64,000 nt of DNA, from assembly GCF_003634965.1 (NCBI RefSeq), contig NZ_RBXP01000011.1, positions 62,001-126,000 of the forward strand. The letters run 5' to 3'. Numbering within the stretch: the stretch's first letter is position 1; every line of letters begins with the position of its first letter. Positions 1-11,986 of this stretch are shown here, piece after piece. The notes below the pieces were generated by a model, which made no database searches, was not told where the DNA came from, and saw only the letters and a list, made by a program, of their open reading frames with translations. The translations under genes and the position numbers were made by a program. Source of the stretch: Azonexus fungiphilus (GTDB lineage: Bacteria; Pseudomonadota; Gammaproteobacteria; Burkholderiales; Rhodocyclaceae).

Positions 1-257
1 TTGGCGTCACCTTGCGCGACAACACCTTGCTTTCGGCCGGGCCGAATTCGCTGATCGTCGTCGACAAGTTCGCCTTCGACAGCTCGACGCTGGCCGGCCG
101 GATGTCGGTCGGCGTACGCAAGGGCACCCTGTCGGTGGCGACCGGCAAGATCGCCAAGCAGTCGCCGGAGTCGGTCGATTTCCACACGCCGACCTCGGTC
201 CTTGGTGTGCGCGGTACCGAATTCGTCGTCGAAGTCAGCGGAGGCCGCGATGAATAA
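1..257 (+). CDS. FecR-domain protein, C-terminal fragment
   Basis: This is the end of a gene that begins before the window; the reading frame is already open at base 3 and stops with TAA at 255-257. The roughly 83 visible residues are rich in beta-strand patterns and end in LGVRGTEFVVEV, the typical close of a FecR domain (a periplasmic beta-structured domain). FecR domains of this soluble type often accompany CHASE2-containing signalling proteins, and such a gene lies just downstream on the other strand. The end overlaps the start of the next lipoprotein gene by 8 bases, so the two are probably co-translated. The N-terminal architecture cannot be seen. Confidence 0.8.
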   Translation, partial: GVTLRDNTLLSAGPNSLIVVDKFAFDSSTLAGRMSVGVRKGTLSVATGKIAKQSPESVDFHTPTSVLGVRGTEFVVEVSGGRDE

Positions 258-828
258 GCCGCTTGCCCTGCTTGCCGTCCTGCTGCTTGCCGGCTGTGCC
301 AGCGAGCGCGTCGTCCTGCTGCCCTCGGCCGATGGCCGGCCGTCCGGCGTCGTCGTGCGCGATGCCGGCGGCGAGCAGGTGCTTGACCAGCCCTATGCGG
401 CGACGGTCCGCCGGCTCGGCAGCCTTCGCGGCTACCAGTCCGACGCCGCCGAGGTCGAAGCGCGTTACGGCCAGACGCTGCGCGCGATGCCGCAGCGCCC
501 GGTCAGCTACACGCTGTATTTCGAGCCGGGCGGCGACAAGCTGACCGCTGCCTCGGCCGCCGAGTTCGCCAACATCAAGCGCGACATCGCGGCGCGTGCC
601 GCCGCCGAGATCATGGTCATCGGCCATACCGACCGCGTCGGTGCGGCGGCGGCCAACGATGCGCTGTCGGCCAAGCGCGCCCAGGCGGTACGCGAGCAAC
701 TGGCAGGCGAAGGCGTGCCGGTCGAGAAGATGGAAGTGGCCGGTCGTGGCGAGCGCGAACCGCTGGTGCCGACTGCCGACGAAGTCGACGAGCCGCGCAA
801 CCGGCGCGTCGAGATCAGCATCCGCTAG
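250..828 (+). CDS. OmpA-family lipoprotein
   Basis: The protein has 192 residues. The start at 250 gives a clean lipoprotein signal: a hydrophobic stretch followed by the lipobox LAGC, with Cys at about residue 16. The C-terminal half (about residues 85-192) is an OmpA-type peptidoglycan-binding domain, seen in YTLYFEPGGDKL, VIGHTDRVG and the closing NRRVEISIR. It is therefore probably an outer-membrane lipoprotein that grips the cell wall. It overlaps the upstream FecR gene by 8 bases. Its TAG stop shares the bases CTAG with the stop of the convergent CHASE2 gene. A structural or sensory partner role for the FecR protein is inferred from neighbourhood only. Confidence 0.85.
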   Translation: MNKPLALLAVLLLAGCASERVVLLPSADGRPSGVVVRDAGGEQVLDQPYAATVRRLGSLRGYQSDAAEVEARYGQTLRAMPQRPVSYTLYFEPGGDKLTAASAAEFANIKRDIAARAAAEIMVIGHTDRVGAAAANDALSAKRAQAVREQLAGEGVPVEKMEVAGRGEREPLVPTADEVDEPRNRRVEISIR

Positions 829-2936
829 GCGCCGTCCCAGCGCAGCAGCAGCAGCGTCAGGTCGTCGGCCGGCGCGGCGCCGGCCTCGAATTCGCGGACC
901 TTGTCGCGGATTGCCCGGCACAGGGCGTCGGGCGCGGCTTCCGGCAGCGCTGCCAGGCAGGTGGCCAGGCGCTCGCCGCCGAACAACGCGTCGCCGCTGC
1001 CGGCTTCGCTGACGCCGTCGGTGAACAGGCAGAGCAGGTCGCCGGCTTGCAGTTGCAGGCGGGCGGTGGCGTAGGGATAGTCGCCGAGCGCGCACAGTGG
1101 CGGCCCGGCCACGGCTGCGGTGTCGATCCGCGCAACCCGGCCGGCGCGGCGCAACAGCGGCGCATCGTGGCCGGCGCAGGCGTAGTCGAGCGTGCCACGG
1201 TCGACGTCGAGAATGCCGATGAAAGCGGTGACGAACAGAAAGGCCGGGTTTTCCCGGCTGAGTTCGCCCTCGATGTCGCGGACCGCCGCGGCGAGATCGC
1301 CATGGCGGCGCAGCAGCGTGCTGCCCAGGGTTTTCGAGATGGCCATGAACAGGCTGGCCGGCACGCCCTTGCCTGAAACGTCGCCGATGGCGATGCACAA
1401 GCGCTGCCGGTCGAGCATGAAGCAGTCGTAGTAGTCGCCGCCGACGGCCAGCGCCGGTTCGAGCAGGGCGCCGACGGCGAAGCGGCTTTCGCCGGCGAAG
1501 CGTTGTCCGGGGTCGGGCAGCAGTCCCATCTGGATGCGCCGGGCGGCGTCGAGTTCGCCGGCAACGCGGGCGGCCTCTTCGCGGCTCCGCTGGAGGTGGC
1601 GCTCGGCGGCACGCCGGCGGGCGTCGGCGGCGATCAGCGTGTTGCCGAGCAGGGCCATGAAGACCGGGCCGAGCAGCAGCGTCACCGAGGCGCCGTCGAA
1701 CAGCCAGCGGCCGGCGAGGAAGGCGGCGTAGCCGCCACCGACCATGAGCAGGCCGAGCAGGCTGAACGAGAACACCGCGTAGCGCGGGCGCAGCGCCGGC
1801 ACCGCGGCGATCAGCAGCAGGCCGCCGGCGAGCAGCGCCCCGGTCTCGAGCAGCGGCAGCCAGGCCGGACGGCGCAGGGCAGTGCCGGCGAGCAGGCTTT
1901 CGATCACCTGGGCATGCACGTCGACGCCGGGCAGGCTGTCGCCGAGCGGACTGACGACCCGGTCCTGGAGCCCGATGCTGTTGAAGCCGACGATGACGAA
2001 GCGGTCGGCGAAGGTGGCCGGCGGGTATTTGCCGGCCAGCACGTCGGCGGCCGACAGGTAGTAGCTCGCCGAGGCCTTGCCGAAATGCAGCAGCAACTCG
2101 CCGTTGGCCTGCGTCGGCAGCCGGTAGTCGCCGATCCGGATGGCCTGCATGCCGGCACTGCCGGGTTCGGCGACGACGGCGCCGGCGCCGAGTGCCTGGC
2201 GGACCATTTCGAGCGGCAGCGACAGGTAGGGTTGGTCGCGGATCATCGCCAGCGTCGGCACCCGGCGCAGGATGCTGCGCTCGCCATGTTCGCCCGGGGC
2301 GCCCGGGGTGGCGTTGATGAAACCCTCGCCGGCCGCCGCTGCCTGCAGCTCGGGGCGGCTGGCCAGGGCGCTGGAAAATTGCGGCAGGGCGCGGTCGACC
2401 GTCAGCGGCAGCTGCAGCGCCGGCAAGGGATGCACCGGCAGGCGGGCGCCCGGCAACTGGCGCGCCAGGCCGACCACGGCCAGCGTTGTCGGGGCGACTG
2501 CCAGTCTCGCTGCCAGCGTCGCGTCGGGGTCGGGCAGCTGGCGCAGCAGTGCGCCGGCGGCCGGTGGCAGGCGCTCGGCGATCAGTGCCGGCGCCTGCTG
2601 GTCGCGTTCGGCAAAGACGAAATCGAGGCCGACCGCCAGCGGTTGTCCGCCCTGGATGCGTTCGAGCAGCCGTGCAATCAGGTCGCGCGGCCACGGCCAC
2701 TGGCCGTGCGTTGCCAGGCTCTGGCTGTCGATGGCGACGACGATCACCGGCTCGGCGTCGCGCGGGCGCGGCGCCAGCCGCTGGTAGCGGTCGAACTGGC
2801 TGGCCTGCAGCGTCTGCAGCGGAGTCTGTTCGATGTGCTGGAGGAGCAGCGCGGCCGCAGCCAGCAGCAGGGTCGGCAGCAGCCGGCCGCGGCCGGCGCG
2901 CAGCACCGTCGCGAGCAGGGCGGTGCCGCGGTTCAC
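825..2936 (-). CDS. CHASE2-domain PP2C/SpoIIE-type serine phosphatase
   Basis: This is a membrane signal protein of 703 residues. An N-terminal membrane segment (about 19-35) is followed by a periplasmic CHASE2 sensor domain (about 43-350) and three membrane segments (about 358-437). A short coiled coil (438-465) leads to a SpoIIE/PP2C phosphatase domain (about 466-703). The metal-binding acidic motifs are intact: GGDYYD near 500, IGDVSGKG near 517, and a closing PADDLTLLLL. The GTG start at 2936 overlaps the TGA of the upstream hydrolase by two bases. It presumably senses an extracytoplasmic cue and dephosphorylates a STAS protein, most simply the one encoded two genes upstream; the target is inferred. 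Confidence 0.87.
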   Translation of the reverse strand: MNRGTALLATVLRAGRGRLLPTLLLAAAALLLQHIEQTPLQTLQASQFDRYQRLAPRPRDAEPVIVVAIDSQSLATHGQWPWPRDLIARLLERIQGGQPLAVGLDFVFAERDQQAPALIAERLPPAAGALLRQLPDPDATLAARLAVAPTTLAVVGLARQLPGARLPVHPLPALQLPLTVDRALPQFSSALASRPELQAAAAGEGFINATPGAPGEHGERSILRRVPTLAMIRDQPYLSLPLEMVRQALGAGAVVAEPGSAGMQAIRIGDYRLPTQANGELLLHFGKASASYYLSAADVLAGKYPPATFADRFVIVGFNSIGLQDRVVSPLGDSLPGVDVHAQVIESLLAGTALRRPAWLPLLETGALLAGGLLLIAAVPALRPRYAVFSFSLLGLLMVGGGYAAFLAGRWLFDGASVTLLLGPVFMALLGNTLIAADARRRAAERHLQRSREEAARVAGELDAARRIQMGLLPDPGQRFAGESRFAVGALLEPALAVGGDYYDCFMLDRQRLCIAIGDVSGKGVPASLFMAISKTLGSTLLRRHGDLAAAVRDIEGELSRENPAFLFVTAFIGILDVDRGTLDYACAGHDAPLLRRAGRVARIDTAAVAGPPLCALGDYPYATARLQLQAGDLLCLFTDGVSEAGSGDALFGGERLATCLAALPEAAPDALCRAIRDKVREFEAGAAPADDLTLLLLRWDGA

Positions 2937-3895
2937 AGGTCGAGGATCAGGCCGTCGTAGGCGGAGACGACCTCGAGCGGCGGCCGCTCGCCGCGCGTGA
3001 TCTGCTCGAGGCGGCGGGTTTCCTCGAGCAGGCGGGCGAGCTGCTTGTCGTCGTTGACCGGCTCGTGGTGGAACAGCGCCAGGCGCCTGGCGGCCGCGGC
3101 CTGGCACAGCTCGACGCCGATCACGTTGCTCGAGTGGCCCCAGTCCGACTTGACCGATGCCGCCTCGGCCAGCGAGTACATGGCGTCGAAGATGACCAGG
3201 TCGGCGCCGGCGAAGAAGCGGGCGAAGCGTTCGAAGGCCTCGATGTCCTCGAGCTTGTGCTCGCAGTCGGTGCTGTACACCAGCGTCCGGTCCACGCTTT
3301 CGAAGCGGTAGCCGTAGGAATCGCCGGCGTGCAGCTGCAGCGTCGGGATCACGTTGAGGCCGCAGATGTAGTGCGGATGGTCGGGCGTCATCAGGTCGAA
3401 CTCGATCTGGGCGCCGGCCTGCGAGTAATCGACCGGGAAGCAGGGGGCCTGCATCTGCCGGCGCACGGCTTCCTCGAGCCGCGGGTGGCAGCCGTGGATG
3501 ACGATGCGGTTGCCCGGGATATACATCGGCGCGAAGAACGGGAACCCCATCAGGTGGTCCCAGTGCAGATGCGAGATGAAGATGTGGTAGGTCTGCGGGT
3601 TGGGCACGCCGAAGCGGGCGATCTTGGCCTGGCCGAGCGGGCGGGCGCCGCTGCCCATGTCGAGGATGATGTGCTCGGGCCCGCTGGTGACGATCTCGAC
3701 GCAGGAGGAATTGCCGCCGAAAGTGCCGTTGACCGCGAACGGCAGGCCCCGGACGAATTCCTCGAGGGCGTTGCGGTTGCGGAAGCTGCGGCCGTTGGCG
3801 ACAACCAGAGCGGCGACGATCTTTTCGTGGATGTCGCGACTGGTCAGCGAGGTCGGCAGGGCACCGCGGGTGCCCCAGAAGACCACCTGCTTCAT
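2933..3895 (-). CDS. MBL-fold metallo-hydrolase
   Basis: The protein has 320 residues and the metallo-beta-lactamase fold. The zinc signature HLHWDH lies at residues 109-114, with further likely ligands in YSTDCEH, the FDAMYS region and DWGHSS. The overall pattern resembles the PhnP/RNase Z-like phosphodiesterase branch rather than true lactamases. There is no signal peptide, so it should be cytoplasmic. It is the middle gene of a three-gene operon, overlapping the STAS gene by 4 bases and the CHASE2 phosphatase gene by 3. Its substrate is unknown; a nucleotide or cyclic-nucleotide phosphodiester is possible but is only a guess from the fold. Confidence 0.8.
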   Translation of the reverse strand: MKQVVFWGTRGALPTSLTSRDIHEKIVAALVVANGRSFRNRNALEEFVRGLPFAVNGTFGGNSSCVEIVTSGPEHIILDMGSGARPLGQAKIARFGVPNPQTYHIFISHLHWDHLMGFPFFAPMYIPGNRIVIHGCHPRLEEAVRRQMQAPCFPVDYSQAGAQIEFDLMTPDHPHYICGLNVIPTLQLHAGDSYGYRFESVDRTLVYSTDCEHKLEDIEAFERFARFFAGADLVIFDAMYSLAEAASVKSDWGHSSNVIGVELCQAAAARRLALFHHEPVNDDKQLARLLEETRRLEQITRGERPPLEVVSAYDGLILDL

Positions 3896-4242
3896 CGGCC
3901 GAGGACCTTGCAGGCAGCGTCGACGCTGGTGTAGCAGGGGACGATCAGGTTGAAGCGGCTGATCGTGAACACTTCCTGGACCAGCGGCGTCAGCGCGGCG
4001 ATGGCGAAGCTGCCCTGCTGCGCCTTGGCCTGGCGCGAAGCCATCATCAGCACGCGCAGGCCGGCCGAGCTGATATAGACGACGCCGGAGAAGTCCAGCA
4101 GCAGCGCCGGCTGGCCTTGCGTGCAGCGAGCCAGCAGCGGCTCGAGCGCGCGGGTGAACTCTTCGCTGACGGCGTGGTCTATGCGCCCGTTGACGGAAAC
4201 GACCAGAACGCCGGCCTGTTCGCTGGTGGGAAGATTCATCAT
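3892..4242 (-). CDS. STAS-domain anti-sigma factor antagonist
   Basis: This is a single STAS domain of 116 residues. The conserved segment LLLDFSGVVYISSAGLRVL has a Ser pair at 58-59 where SpoIIAA/RsbV-type proteins are phosphorylated, so this is a candidate substrate for the PP2C phosphatase two genes downstream. ATG codons at 4242 and 4239 are both possible starts; no strong ribosome site separates them. It is the first gene of the operon and overlaps the hydrolase gene by ATGA. No RsbW/SpoIIAB-type kinase gene is visible in the window, so the switch partner must lie elsewhere. Confidence 0.85.
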   Translation of the reverse strand: MMNLPTSEQAGVLVVSVNGRIDHAVSEEFTRALEPLLARCTQGQPALLLDFSGVVYISSAGLRVLMMASRQAKAQQGSFAIAALTPLVQEVFTISRFNLIVPCYTSVDAACKVLGR

Positions 4243-4318
4243 CGCTTGAAAGGGTTCAGGCTGTGGGGTTGATGGGCAAGTATGCCATGGCGTTCCGCAC
4301 GATTAGGTAAAATATTGC

Positions 4319-6547
<2,229 letters not shown>

Positions 6548-6564
6548 TGGCTCAGGGAGAATCC

Positions 6565-6957
6565 ATGGAAGCACAACAAAGCACCACCTACGAGAAAATC
6601 GGCGGCGAGGCGACGGTCGGCAAGCTGGCCGACCGCTTCTACGAACTGATGGACAGCGTTCCGCAGTTTGCCGAACTGCGCGCGATGCACCCCGAGAGCC
6701 TGCAGGGCTCGCGCGACAAGCTGTACAAGTTCCTCTCCGGCTGGTTCGGCGGTCCCGACCTGTTCGTCCAGGAATACGGCCACCCGCGCCTGCGCGCCCG
6801 CCACATGCCGTTCGCCATCGGCACGCTCGAGCGTGACCAGTGGGTCGCCTGCATGGTCCTGGCGATGGAGGATGTCGGCATCGAGGAAGACGTGCGCAAG
6901 GTCTTGCTGAACAACTTCTTCAACACCGCCGACTTCATGCGCAACAAGGAAGGCTGA
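6565..6957 (+). CDS. Group II truncated haemoglobin
   Basis: The protein has 130 residues, the size of a group II (TrHbO-like) 2-on-2 globin. Recognisable parts are YEKIGGEATV at the start, LSGWFGGPDLF in the middle, the proximal-His segment HPRLRARHMPFAIG, and a following Trp in RDQWVACM. It should bind haem in the cytoplasm and handle oxygen or nitric oxide. I chose the ATG at 6565 because AGGGAG stands 6 bases before it; the alternative at 6544 overlaps the upstream stop and has no such site. It follows the YgiQ gene closely and may share its transcript. Confidence 0.9.
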   Translation: MEAQQSTTYEKIGGEATVGKLADRFYELMDSVPQFAELRAMHPESLQGSRDKLYKFLSGWFGGPDLFVQEYGHPRLRARHMPFAIGTLERDQWVACMVLAMEDVGIEEDVRKVLLNNFFNTADFMRNKEG

Positions 6958-6960
6958 GCC

Positions 6961-7905
6961 TCAGCGCCGCCCGTCGGCGACCTCGCTGAAGAAGGCCCAG
7001 ATCGTGTCGCTGGCGTCCAGCGCCTGCGACGCGCCTTCCTTGCCGCGCCGGACAGTCTCGGCCCCGGGCCAGGAATGGCCGCCGCTGCTGGTGACGCAGA
7101 GCTGGACCGTGGCCCCGTCGCGACAGGCGTTGTAGCGCTCGCACCAGGCGCCAGGGCGTTCCAGGATGCGTTCGGCTTGCGTCTGGCAGGCGTTGCGGCC
7201 TACCCAGCGGCGGACGGTTTCCGGCACCGAAACGAAGTCCATGACCTTGCTCGCGTCGCGGAATGCATCCGGGCCGGCACCGCCGTCGAAGAGCACGTGC
7301 GTGTCGTTGCGGGCGTGGATGTGCAGGACAGGAACCGGCCGTGACGGCCGGCAGTCGGCGACGGCCTCGGTGCCGGCGACGGCGGCCACCGCGCGGACCA
7401 GGTCGGCGGCTTCGCAGGCCAGCCGGTAGGCCATCATGCCCCCGTTCGACATGCCGGTGGCGAAGACACGCTGGCGGTCGATCGCCACCTGGCGACCGAT
7501 GTCGGCGACCACGGCGCGCGTAAAACCGACGTCGTCGCTGTTGCTGTCGCGGGCGTTGCCGCAGCAGCCGCCGGCGTTCCAGGTAGCCAGCCGGCCGCGC
7601 GGAAAGCGGCTGTGACCGTTGGGGAAAGCGACCACGAAACCGGCTGCGCGCGCCTTGCCGATCAATCCGTAGCGCGCGTCGTCGGCCATGAACTCGGCGT
7701 GGCCGCCGCCGCCGTGAAAGGCCAGCACCAGCGCCGCCGGCTTGCCGGGATCGAGGCCGTGCGGGATGTACAGTGCGTAGCGGCGCTTCTCGCCGCCGTG
7801 GCGCAGTTCGACGAGTTTCACCTCGTCGTTGCCATCGCGCCAGGCGGCACCGGCGGGCGCGCAGAGCAGGGCGGCGAGGCAGATGATCAGGGCGTGGTAG
7901 CGCAT
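6961..7905 (-). CDS. Secreted PHB-depolymerase/feruloyl-esterase-like hydrolase
   Basis: This is a 314-residue alpha/beta hydrolase of the LpqC/CE1 type. A signal peptide (about residues 1-20, ending AGA) directs it out of the cytoplasm. The oxyanion region is HGGGGH, the nucleophile motif GMSNGGMM, an acid candidate lies in HARNDTH, and the catalytic His is in GGHSWPG. The NAGGCCGNA segment is typical of this family. The likely substrate is an ester such as polyhydroxybutyrate oligomers or an aromatic ester; sequence alone does not decide. The ATG at 7905 has GGAG upstream. It converges on the haemoglobin gene and diverges from typA. Confidence 0.82.
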   Translation of the reverse strand: MRYHALIICLAALLCAPAGAAWRDGNDEVKLVELRHGGEKRRYALYIPHGLDPGKPAALVLAFHGGGGHAEFMADDARYGLIGKARAAGFVVAFPNGHSRFPRGRLATWNAGGCCGNARDSNSDDVGFTRAVVADIGRQVAIDRQRVFATGMSNGGMMAYRLACEAADLVRAVAAVAGTEAVADCRPSRPVPVLHIHARNDTHVLFDGGAGPDAFRDASKVMDFVSVPETVRRWVGRNACQTQAERILERPGAWCERYNACRDGATVQLCVTSSGGHSWPGAETVRRGKEGASQALDASDTIWAFFSEVADGRR

Positions 7906-8013
7906 GCTGGGAGCTCCGTCATGGGTTGCCGGGAGCATAGGCAAGGCGGCCTGGCCTGTCCAATCGGGTTTGTTACGAAATTTAAAATTATTTGTCGGGC
8001 CGCCCGGCGGGGC

Positions 8014-8030
8014 ATGCTGCGACGCAGCAT
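8014..8030. promoter_or_regulatory. Perfect inverted repeat upstream of typA
   Basis: ATGCTGC and GCAGCAT flank the three bases GAC. The repeat lies between the esterase and typA starts, just before a TACAAT (8038-8043) that may be the typA -10 box. It could be an operator or an RNA hairpin; no known regulator is recognised. Confidence 0.4.
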
Positions 8031-8077
8031 CGAGTGATACAATCACGCCCTTGATTTTTCTGACTATTCCTATATCC

Positions 8078-9919
<1,842 letters not shown>

Positions 9920-9970
9920 TTGCCATGCGCTTCTGCCAGCCCTGCCGGGAACTGGTACAGCGTCACCGAA

Positions 9971-9995
9971 AGGCGGCCCGTTGGGTCGCCTTTTT
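9971..9995 (+). terminator. Rho-independent terminator after typA
   Basis: AGGCGGCCC, loop GTT and GGGTCGCCT form a 9-pair stem with one G-U pair, followed by TTTT. Confidence 0.8.
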
Positions 9996-10101
9996 CATTG
10001 GTCTGTCGATTTTCTTCACCCTGCTCGGCCTGGTCAGCGACCCGGTCAACGGGGTCGGGTTTTGCAAGATTTATCCTTGAACCGATGGTGGTTCGGGGAA
10101 T

Positions 10102-11970
10102 TTAGCGGTCGACCAGGAATTTTTCGGCAAATTGGCCGGGCGGCAATGGTCGGCTGAGCAGGTAGCCCTGCAGGATGTCGCAGTTCAGCGCTTGCAGTGT
10201 CTGTAACTGCTGCGGCGTTTCGACGCCCTCGGCAACGACTTGCAGCGACAGGCTATGGGCCATCGCGATGATGGCCCGGACCAGCGGTTCGCTGTCGCCG
10301 TCGCTGCGGTCGGCAGCGAGCGGCCGGATGAAGGAGCGGTCGATCTTGAGCACGCTGATCGGCAGGCGCTGCAGGTAGGACAGCGATGAATAGCCGGTGC
10401 CGAAGTCGTCGAGCGCGATGCCGATGCCGGCGGCGCGCAGGCGGTTGAGCTGCTCGATGCCGTCGCCCTCCGGGTCGAGGACCACCGATTCGGTGATTTC
10501 GACTTCCAGCGCCGAAGTCGGCAGGTCGGCCGCGGCCAGCGCGTCAAGCATCCCCTGGGCCAGCGATGGCCGCCAGAACTGGCGGGGCGAGAGATTGATG
10601 GCGATCGGCGGGACTTGCGGATAGCGGTGGCGCCATTCGGCGATCTGCGAGACGGCGCGGGCGATCACCCATTCGCCGATGGGCACGATCAGCCCGCATT
10701 CCTCGGCGACCGGGATGAACTGGTCGGGCGGGATCATCGTCTCGCCATCCTGCCAGCGCAGCAGGGCTTCGGCGCCGACCAGGCGGCCATCGCCGGCTGC
10801 CACCTTGGCCTGGAAGTGCAGGCTCAGCCGGTCCTCCTGCAGGGCCTGGCGGAGGCGGTTCTCGAGCGAGACGCGCTGGCTGACGCGCTGATCCATCTGT
10901 GGCGTGTGCAGGCGGATCGCGTTGCCGCCGGCCGATTTGGCCGCGTACATCGCGGTGTCGGCGTGGCGGAGCAGGGTCTCGCCGTCGTCGGCGTCATCCG
11001 GAAAGAGGCTGACGCCGATGCTGGCGCTGGTGAAGAAATCGGTGCTGCCACCCTTGATCGGCTCGGTGATGCATTCCTTCAGCGCCAGCGCGATCGCCAG
11101 CACATCATCCTCGCCGTGCAGGGGGCTGGCGAGCACGATGAATTCGTCGCCGCCCTGGCGGTAGAGGCGGCAACCGGCCGGCAGGCTGGCGCGCAGGGTT
11201 GCCGAGACAGCCTGGAGCATCTGGTCGCCGGCGCGGTGGCCGAGGCTGTCGTTGATGTTCTTGAAGCGGTCGAGGTCGATGAACAGGACCGCCAGTCGCT
11301 GGCGATCGCGGCGTGCCCGGTCGATGGCGTCCTGCAGGTGTTCGGCGAACAGCAGGCGGTTGGGCAGGCCGGTCAGCATGTCGTGCTGGGCGAGGAACTC
11401 GAGTTCCTCCTGGTGGCGATGGCGTTCGGTGATGTCGGTGACCGAGCCGACCATCAGGTAGGCGCGTCCCTGCGCGTCGCGCACCGCCAGTCCGCGCGAG
11501 GCGATCCAGCGGTATTGCCCGTCGCTGGCGAGGACGCGGTATTCGCAGTAGAAATGACCATTCTCGCCTTTCAGGTGACGTGCCACCGCGGCATTGTAGA
11601 AAGCCCGGTCGTCGGGATGCACCAGGCGCAGCCAGGCGTTGGTGTCGGGTAGGAAGTCTTCGCGGTAACCGAGGATCTGCAGCAGGCGCGAGCCGACCTG
11701 GAGCTTCTTGGTCAGCGGGTTCCAGTTCCAGAAGCCGTCGTGGGCGGCCTGCATCGCCAGCTGATACGCTTGCGAGATCGAGCGGAAATGCTGGTATTCG
11801 GCATAGCCCAGCCACAGCGTCGCCAGGCCGGCGGTGGTGAGCAGCAGCGTTGACCAGGGGCCGGGTGCCAGGGCATTGAAGAGCAGGGCGGCGCTGGTCG
11901 CGACCAGCAGTCCGACGGCCAGGACGGGGTGCTGCAACGAGGATGACCAGGGAGCTCTGGCAACGGTCAT
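10102..11970 (-). CDS. PAS-GGDEF-EAL c-di-GMP signalling protein
   Basis: The protein has 622 residues. Two membrane segments (about 14-34 and 37-58) are followed by a PAS domain (about 65-185), a GGDEF domain (about 190-360) and an EAL domain (about 370-615). The diguanylate-cyclase signature is intact (RQGGDEF). So is the phosphodiesterase signature: EALLRW, EITE, DDFGTGYSS and AEGVE. Both activities are therefore possible, and the net effect on cyclic di-GMP cannot be predicted. It stands alone between typA (convergent) and moaA. Confidence 0.93.
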   Translation of the reverse strand: MTVARAPWSSSLQHPVLAVGLLVATSAALLFNALAPGPWSTLLLTTAGLATLWLGYAEYQHFRSISQAYQLAMQAAHDGFWNWNPLTKKLQVGSRLLQILGYREDFLPDTNAWLRLVHPDDRAFYNAAVARHLKGENGHFYCEYRVLASDGQYRWIASRGLAVRDAQGRAYLMVGSVTDITERHRHQEELEFLAQHDMLTGLPNRLLFAEHLQDAIDRARRDRQRLAVLFIDLDRFKNINDSLGHRAGDQMLQAVSATLRASLPAGCRLYRQGGDEFIVLASPLHGEDDVLAIALALKECITEPIKGGSTDFFTSASIGVSLFPDDADDGETLLRHADTAMYAAKSAGGNAIRLHTPQMDQRVSQRVSLENRLRQALQEDRLSLHFQAKVAAGDGRLVGAEALLRWQDGETMIPPDQFIPVAEECGLIVPIGEWVIARAVSQIAEWRHRYPQVPPIAINLSPRQFWRPSLAQGMLDALAAADLPTSALEVEITESVVLDPEGDGIEQLNRLRAAGIGIALDDFGTGYSSLSYLQRLPISVLKIDRSFIRPLAADRSDGDSEPLVRAIIAMAHSLSLQVVAEGVETPQQLQTLQALNCDILQGYLLSRPLPPGQFAEKFLVDR

Positions 11971-11986
11971 TCGCGCTCCCCGCTAC

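Noticed and set aside
235-2700. Long open frame (821 codons) on the minus strand covering the lipoprotein and CHASE2 genes
   Set aside because: It is an Arg/Pro/Ala-rich shadow of the CHASE2 gene in another frame, with no domain; GC-rich third positions keep such frames open.
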